Assembly (NCBI RefSeq): GCF_005405425.1
Contig: NZ_BJEA01000008.1
Location: 1 to 64,000 of the forward strand
Direction of reading: 5' to 3'
DNA length: 64,000 bases
Source of the DNA: Lactiplantibacillus modestisalitolerans
GTDB taxonomy: Bacteria > Bacillota > Bacilli > Lactobacillales > Lactobacillaceae
The notes beneath the pieces are model-generated. The model had not been told where the DNA came from. It did not search any database and saw only the letters and a program-made list of their open reading frames with translations. The position numbers and the translations under genes are program-made. Positions 60,027 to 64,000 of this stretch are shown one piece after another. Numbering within the stretch: the stretch's first letter is position 1; each line of letters starts with the position of its first letter.

Positions 60027-61154
60027 TTATTCAGTTGAGTGATCCTGCTTCAAATGTCCAATTTCTTTCAGCCCCGCGTTCATCAGTACAAACACGACGA
60101 TCCAGGCCACAATAATGAGGGCAATAATTTTCAAGTTATAGCTCCCCAAAATCGTTACGTCCCAGTCCCAAACCGCGTGCATGATGACAACCAGTGCAAA
60201 GAACACGAGGAAGCGCGTATCCAGTAGCTGGCTAAACTTAAACGGCGCCTTGCGTTTCACAACCATAAGCGCGCCGCCGGTAATTGCGGCCCAGACAAGG
60301 TGCCCACCAATGGCGGACCAGCCCCGAACAACGGCCACTTCAATCAGATAACCACCGGCACGATAAATATAGCCCGCCGTTTCAAACGACGCAAAACCGG
60401 CCCCGACCGCGGCCCCAATCAATAGGCCGTCCAGCACGTGTTCCACTTTCAACTGGTTGACGAAGTAACAGATGATCAACACTTTACCGAGTTCTTCGAC
60501 CACCCCGATGGCGAGGCCATCTTGTAGGGTCAGGAGACCCGTAATTTTAGAGGTTTCACTGAAGCTAACAAATTCATAGAGTACAAGGGTGACAATCAGT
60601 GAGAAAACCCCACCAATAAAGAAAATCTTGACCGTTTCAAAAATACTAACGTCTTGAAAAGCGTTAGATTCAAAGAAGAAAATCAAGCCGGAAAACGGCA
60701 CGGCCAACGCCCCCACCATGATTAGACCCGGAATGGCATTTTCGTTTCGAAATTCAGCAAATAAGTAAAGCAAGCCCGCAAACGCAATCAAAAAACCAGC
60801 TAGAACCCGCGAAAAGACCCACGGCTTAGCCCAATCATCCGACACGTCGTTTAACGCCGGCGTGGTCGTTTCGGTACCGGCGATAAAGATGTTCTCGGCC
60901 TCGCCCTTCGTGTGGTGCTTAAAAACTTCGGAAAACAGGTCCGATAAACTGACCTTGACCTCCCCACTTTCACCGGTAAATTGATTGAGCTTCGCGGTCG
61001 CGTTACCGTATAAGCCCTTCACTCGGTTGACGTTTTCTTCGCCGGTCGCGGGCGATTGCGGCCCCGCTTGATCGGCCAACTGGGCGCCACAAGCCGGGCA
61101 AAACTTCGCGCCGGGTTGCAACGCGTGCCCACAGTTTGAACAATAGTTCATCAT
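60027..61154 (-). CDS. PrsW-family intramembrane metalloprotease with N-terminal zinc ribbon
   Basis: 375 residues. A zinc ribbon at the extreme N-terminus (Cys5, Cys8, Cys19, Cys22), a soluble linker to about residue 110, then eight or so helices. The protease motifs are Glu220-Glu221 with Lys224 (VVEELGK), the GAAVGAGFASFETAGY segment (Glu258) and His285 in GGHLVWA. PrsW proteases cleave membrane-bound regulators; no anti-sigma gene is adjacent. It starts 7 bp after the serine hydrolase gene, which also has zinc ribbons, so the two are one operon. Confidence 0.87.
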   Translation of the reverse strand: MMNYCSNCGHALQPGAKFCPACGAQLADQAGPQSPATGEENVNRVKGLYGNATAKLNQFTGESGEVKVSLSDLFSEVFKHHTKGEAENIFIAGTETTTPALNDVSDDWAKPWVFSRVLAGFLIAFAGLLYLFAEFRNENAIPGLIMVGALAVPFSGLIFFFESNAFQDVSIFETVKIFFIGGVFSLIVTLVLYEFVSFSETSKITGLLTLQDGLAIGVVEELGKVLIICYFVNQLKVEHVLDGLLIGAAVGAGFASFETAGYIYRAGGYLIEVAVVRGWSAIGGHLVWAAITGGALMVVKRKAPFKFSQLLDTRFLVFFALVVIMHAVWDWDVTILGSYNLKIIALIIVAWIVVFVLMNAGLKEIGHLKQDHSTE

Positions 61155-61161
61155 TCCACCC

Positions 61162-62682
61162 CTATTTCAAAATATCCTGATACAACTGCAACCCCAGCCG
61201 GTTCATGGCGTCGACTTGTTCAGTTTGCTGACCATCCTGGGATAGCACTACGACGACGAACGCGCCCCGTTTGTTCGCCATGATCGCCGCATCGTTTTGA
61301 ACACCATAGTCGGCAAACTCACCGGTCTTGTTGTAGACGGTCGCATCACCAGGGAGGTCGTGCGGCAGTTTCGTGCGGTTATGGTTTTGCGCTAAGATCG
61401 TCAACATGGCCCGGTCAGCGTCCGCCGAAACCAGCTTATGATTGTACATCTTCTTCAATGTCTGACCGAGGTCTTCAGCCGACGTCACGTTATCGTCGCC
61501 GTCTTCCAGCGCGTCGGTGTCCATCATCTTCCGGTTCAACTGGGTGTCGGTCGCGCCTAAGCTTTCAATTTTATTATTAATTAATTTAAATCCGCCTAGT
61601 GCGTCAATCATGACGTTAGCCGCCATGTTATCGCTATCCGCAATCATGTGCGTCAGCACCTCGTGGTAAGTGAGCGTCGTTCCGTCCGCCATCGTTCGCA
61701 TGACACCGGTCCCGCCGACCTTGTCATCGTCGCTAATGGTGTACTCGTCGTTGAGGTCAAACGCGCCCTCTTTCTCCAAGGCATAGGCCGTTACCAAAAT
61801 AAAAATTTTAATCGTGCTGGCCGACCGTTGCGAGCCATTATTGACGCTCACTTGCTGGCTGCCCTTCACCGGCGTCACGTAAACCTCGCTGTCACCGGAT
61901 AGCGGCGCAATCGTATTGTTAATGTCGGCCCGGACCTGGTCCGGGTGAAAAGTCACCTTAGACGCGGTCGACCGATTCGTGGAACTAGACTGCCGACTGC
62001 TGGAACTGCTAGTTGACGCCGTTTTCGAATGCGATTTAGCCTTGCGACTAGATTGAACGGCGGCCGGTTTGACGGTTGTCGTTTGCTGCTTTTGATAGTA
62101 GACAAACGCCCCCACCGCAAGCACCAAAATTACTAAAACGAGGCCGGCCACCAGCCGACTTTGTGGCTTTTTGGGCTGATGTTGCGCCGCCCGTAACGGT
62201 GTTTTGGTCGGGCCACCCGGCTGTGGCCGGGTGGCCGTCTTACTGGTTTGCGGCCGATCCGCAGTTGATTTGGGTGCGGTTGACGACGTCGCCTGCCGCG
62301 TTGGTTGCGTCTGACTCGTCGTGTCAGTTCGTGGCGGCACCTGACTAGCCGCTACCGGTGCTTCACTTGCGGCCGACTGGTCCCCACCAGCACTGCCGCC
62401 TTCCCAAGTGGCTGCAGAACTAGTGGCATCAGTTGCCGTTGCCGATTCAGCGGCCGGCTCGGAAGTCGTCGCCGGGGGCGTTTGGGAGTCCGTTTGACCA
62501 ATCGTAGTGGTTTCAAAATCATAACCACAGTTTTCACAAAACCGGTTATCCGCCGCGTTCACCGTCTGACAGCGCGGACACCGCTTACCGGCCGGACTTC
62601 CCGCTAAGTCCGCCCCACAGTTCTCACAGAAACGGTTTTCAGCCGCATTCGGCTGGCCGCAACTCGAACAAATTTTCATCAT
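61162..62682 (-). CDS. Membrane-anchored serine hydrolase (class A beta-lactamase fold) with two zinc ribbons
   Basis: About 506 residues. Two N-terminal zinc ribbons (Cys5/8/19/22 and Cys35/38/49/52), a Ser/Thr/Pro-rich linker, one membrane helix at about 177-196, a Ser-rich stalk, then an extracytoplasmic hydrolase domain with SxxK (Ser289-Lys292), SDN (350-352) and a late KTG. The catalytic set equals that of class A beta-lactamases and D-Ala-D-Ala-type enzymes, but a cell-wall role is more likely than drug resistance. Start at 62682 preferred over the GTG at 62691, which is too close to the AAGGAT site. Confidence 0.85.
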   Translation of the reverse strand: MMKICSSCGQPNAAENRFCENCGADLAGSPAGKRCPRCQTVNAADNRFCENCGYDFETTTIGQTDSQTPPATTSEPAAESATATDATSSAATWEGGSAGGDQSAASEAPVAASQVPPRTDTTSQTQPTRQATSSTAPKSTADRPQTSKTATRPQPGGPTKTPLRAAQHQPKKPQSRLVAGLVLVILVLAVGAFVYYQKQQTTTVKPAAVQSSRKAKSHSKTASTSSSSSRQSSSTNRSTASKVTFHPDQVRADINNTIAPLSGDSEVYVTPVKGSQQVSVNNGSQRSASTIKIFILVTAYALEKEGAFDLNDEYTISDDDKVGGTGVMRTMADGTTLTYHEVLTHMIADSDNMAANVMIDALGGFKLINNKIESLGATDTQLNRKMMDTDALEDGDDNVTSAEDLGQTLKKMYNHKLVSADADRAMLTILAQNHNRTKLPHDLPGDATVYNKTGEFADYGVQNDAAIMANKRGAFVVVVLSQDGQQTEQVDAMNRLGLQLYQDILK

Positions 62683-62832
62683 CTTTTTCACTATCCTTTT
62701 TTCGGCGCAAAGTCAGTGTCCAAACTAACTCGCCCCGTTAGCAGCCCCGGCCGAACGCCCTGCATCAGGAGATGGCGCCTTAATTCCCCGTTAAAGCACC
62801 CCCGACTTTCATCCGGCTGGGCTTTTCCCCGT

Positions 62833-63099
62833 TTATTTTAATTCGCGTAACACTTTATAAACCCACTTTTGTGAGTAACCGTAACGCCGCGAAAGTTCCC
62901 ACTGATTTTGACCGTCAAATTCCGCTAGCACCCGCTTGGCCGCTAGTTCCCGGTCGTACAAGTGTACTGGCACGTTTAATTGCGTCCCTTTATATTGTTC
63001 ATAAATTTTAAGCATCGCCTCGGTACCCACTAATTCGCTTAGGCGCCGGTAAAATTGATGTAGCGTTGCAACCTCGATTTCTTGCGCATCGTGACCCAT
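62833..63099 (-). CDS. Mor-family-like small transcriptional regulator
   Basis: 88 residues. C-terminal helix-turn-helix (about 60-88, FDGQNQWELSRRYGYSQKWVYKVLREL) preceded by a dimerisation-like helical region with the family block GTQLNVPVHLYDRELAAKRV; typical of the Mor/C activator family that is also found as stand-alone genes in lactobacilli. GAGGAGG lies before the ATG at 63099, so the longer frame to 63162 is unlikely. No phage genes nearby. Confidence 0.75.
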   Translation of the reverse strand: MGHDAQEIEVATLHQFYRRLSELVGTEAMLKIYEQYKGTQLNVPVHLYDRELAAKRVLAEFDGQNQWELSRRYGYSQKWVYKVLRELK

Positions 63100-63210
63100 C
63101 TTCTCCACCTCCTCACTAGCGATTTTAAGCGTTTCGTAGGCTATTCGTAACTGCACTAACACCTGACTAACAGCGGGATATTCCGCCTGAACTTTAACCT
63201 TATAAATGAC

Positions 63211-63238
63211 AAAAAGAAGACGCGGAAACGTCTTCTCT
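63211..63238 (-). terminator. Terminator of the lipoprotein gene
   Basis: Minus strand stem AGAAGACG with CGTCTTCT followed by TTTTG. Confidence 0.75.
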
Positions 63239-63310
63239 GTTGAAAAAAATTAAGTTAAAAACGCAAGCCCATCAACAGCGGCGAGATTGTGATGATTGCG
63301 GTGCTTGGAA

Positions 63311-63326
63311 TGTTCCACGTGAAACA
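63311..63326. other. parS site 5
   Basis: TGTTCCACGTGAAACA, exact consensus (N = C), intergenic. Confidence 0.93.
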
Positions 63327-63375
63327 TTCCGTTTTAAGGTTGTGCTCGAGTGCGTAACTTTTTTATCCTCTTTTG

Positions 63376-64000
63376 TTAACGTTGAACAGTTGCCGAGGAA
63401 GGGCCATACATGCTTTGATCCGGTAATAAGCCAAAGCCACCATCCAAGCTTCCATACTGAGCCGTGATATCCACGGACCCGTCCGCATGTGGTGTCAATT
63501 TAAAAATATCAATTCCCTTTGCGCCCGGATAGGTTCGCATTTCAAAACCACCATTAGCCAATTCACGACTTCCCTCCGAGAAATCCCGCGCCGCTTCTTC
63601 ATTAAAATCAACGAAACCACCCTTTATGATAAGTTCTGCGGCTTCTTCCCAGTCGATTTGCTTAATTTTCGATTGTTGACTACTAGTCGAACTCACCGCT
63701 GAACTTGCTGATGAGCTTACCGTTGAACTAGTTGCTGTACTGCTGTCTGCATCAGTTTGAGTTGAATCTGTTAACGAACTGCTCTGACTACTAGTCACTG
63801 AAGATTCACTAGCAACCGTTGCTTTCGTACGATTGTCATGCGTTGCCTGATCTGCAGCCGCTACCGTTTTGGCATGTTTATGTGTTCGCTTAATCTTACT
63901 AGTTTTTTTGCGACTACTGGAACTAGTTGTCACCTTTGAAGTCGAAGTGCTTTTAGTCTTGTTCGCCGCAGGTTGTTGGCTACAAGCCGTTAACGTCAGT
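63376..64000 (-). CDS. Lipoprotein of unknown function (N-terminus beyond the window)
   Basis: The frame is open through the right edge. The upstream part reads LTLTAC-SQQPAANKTK, a lipobox with the lipidated Cys, so the window lacks only the signal peptide start. A long Ser/Thr/Lys-rich spacer (about 110 residues) precedes a C-terminal globular domain: WEEAAELIIKGGFVDFNEEAARDFSEGSRE, FEMRTYPGAKGIDIFKLTPHADGSVDITAQYG. The domain resembles secreted lipoproteins of lactobacilli of unknown role. The GTG at 63933 is an internal codon, not a start. Confidence 0.8.
   Translation of the reverse strand, partial: LTLTACSQQPAANKTKSTSTSKVTTSSSSRKKTSKIKRTHKHAKTVAAADQATHDNRTKATVASESSVTSSQSSSLTDSTQTDADSSTATSSTVSSSASSAVSSTSSQQSKIKQIDWEEAAELIIKGGFVDFNEEAARDFSEGSRELANGGFEMRTYPGAKGIDIFKLTPHADGSVDITAQYGSLDGGFGLLPDQSMYGPSSATVQR

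Noticed and set aside
1-64000. tRNA or rRNA genes, insertion sequences, prophage genes
   Set aside because: No cloverleaf-like T-loop sequences, rRNA motifs, transposase or integrase genes were found in the gaps I read.

Overview
The window looks like chromosomal DNA of a lactic acid bacterium of the family Lactobacillaceae, with a GC content I estimate by eye at about 50%. The evidence is a complete lactate racemase (lar) locus in the Lactiplantibacillus plantarum gene order, a type II-A CRISPR-Cas locus of Lactobacillus style, CIRCE/CtsR control of a small heat-shock gene, CcpA-type cre sites, and many small lactobacillar transporters and peptidases. Five exact parS sites (TGTTNCACGTGAAACA) lie between 27.6 and 63.3 kb, and two exact plus one near-exact Noc-type sites (ATTTCCCGGGAAAT) are present. 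The simplest reading is that the segment is close to oriC, with the origin probably towards or beyond the right edge.

Layout. 0-9.7 kb: nucleoside deoxyribosyltransferase, two aldo/keto reductases behind a MerR-type promoter, a GH42 beta-galactosidase with an unusual N-terminal extension, an MFS exporter, a GH1-like protein lacking both catalytic glutamates, and Hsp20. 9.9-13.2 kb: a PspC-domain protein and a P2-type ATPase. 13.2-20.6 kb: an AT-rich type II-A CRISPR-Cas island (cas9, cas1, cas2, csn2, then 19 repeats), with the tracrRNA on the opposite strand between cas9 and cas1. 20.6-32.1 kb: hydrolase, amino-acid permease, Nudix enzyme, HIRAN-domain protein, fumarate-reductase-like flavoprotein, class I amidotransferase, the thiMDE salvage operon behind a TPP riboswitch, and a quinone-oxidoreductase-type dehydrogenase. 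32.6-41.4 kb: larABCDE on the minus strand, divergent from larR-larMN-larQ-larO on the plus strand. 41.8-64 kb: YaaA, proline iminopeptidase, MATE exporter, an Xre/membrane-protein pair, EamA exporter, TetM-like GTPase with arsC, azoreductase with a divergent WYL-type regulator, HpaB-like monooxygenase, tyrosine phosphatase, ThrE-type exporter, choloylglycine-hydrolase-family enzyme, uracil-DNA-glycosylase-family protein, a PrsW protease next to a zinc-ribbon serine hydrolase, a Mor-like regulator and a lipoprotein cut by the window edge.

The lar genes form one functional unit. LarB, LarC and LarE build the nickel-pincer cofactor, LarMN-Q-O import nickel, LarA is the racemase, LarD is a lactic-acid channel and LarR is the regulator. 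larC is split by a run of ten A residues and needs a -1 frameshift. The thi operon salvages thiazole and pyrimidine under TPP control.

Beyond the genes, the most notable structure is a dispersed element of about 200 bp. It has four full copies and one truncated copy, forms nested imperfect palindromes with compensatory base changes, and usually sits right after the 3' end of a co-oriented gene. Other notable points are Noc-type sites buried in perfect 30-40 bp palindromes, an A-B-A-B-A tandem repeat after hpaB, and a MATE gene that appears to start at ATT.
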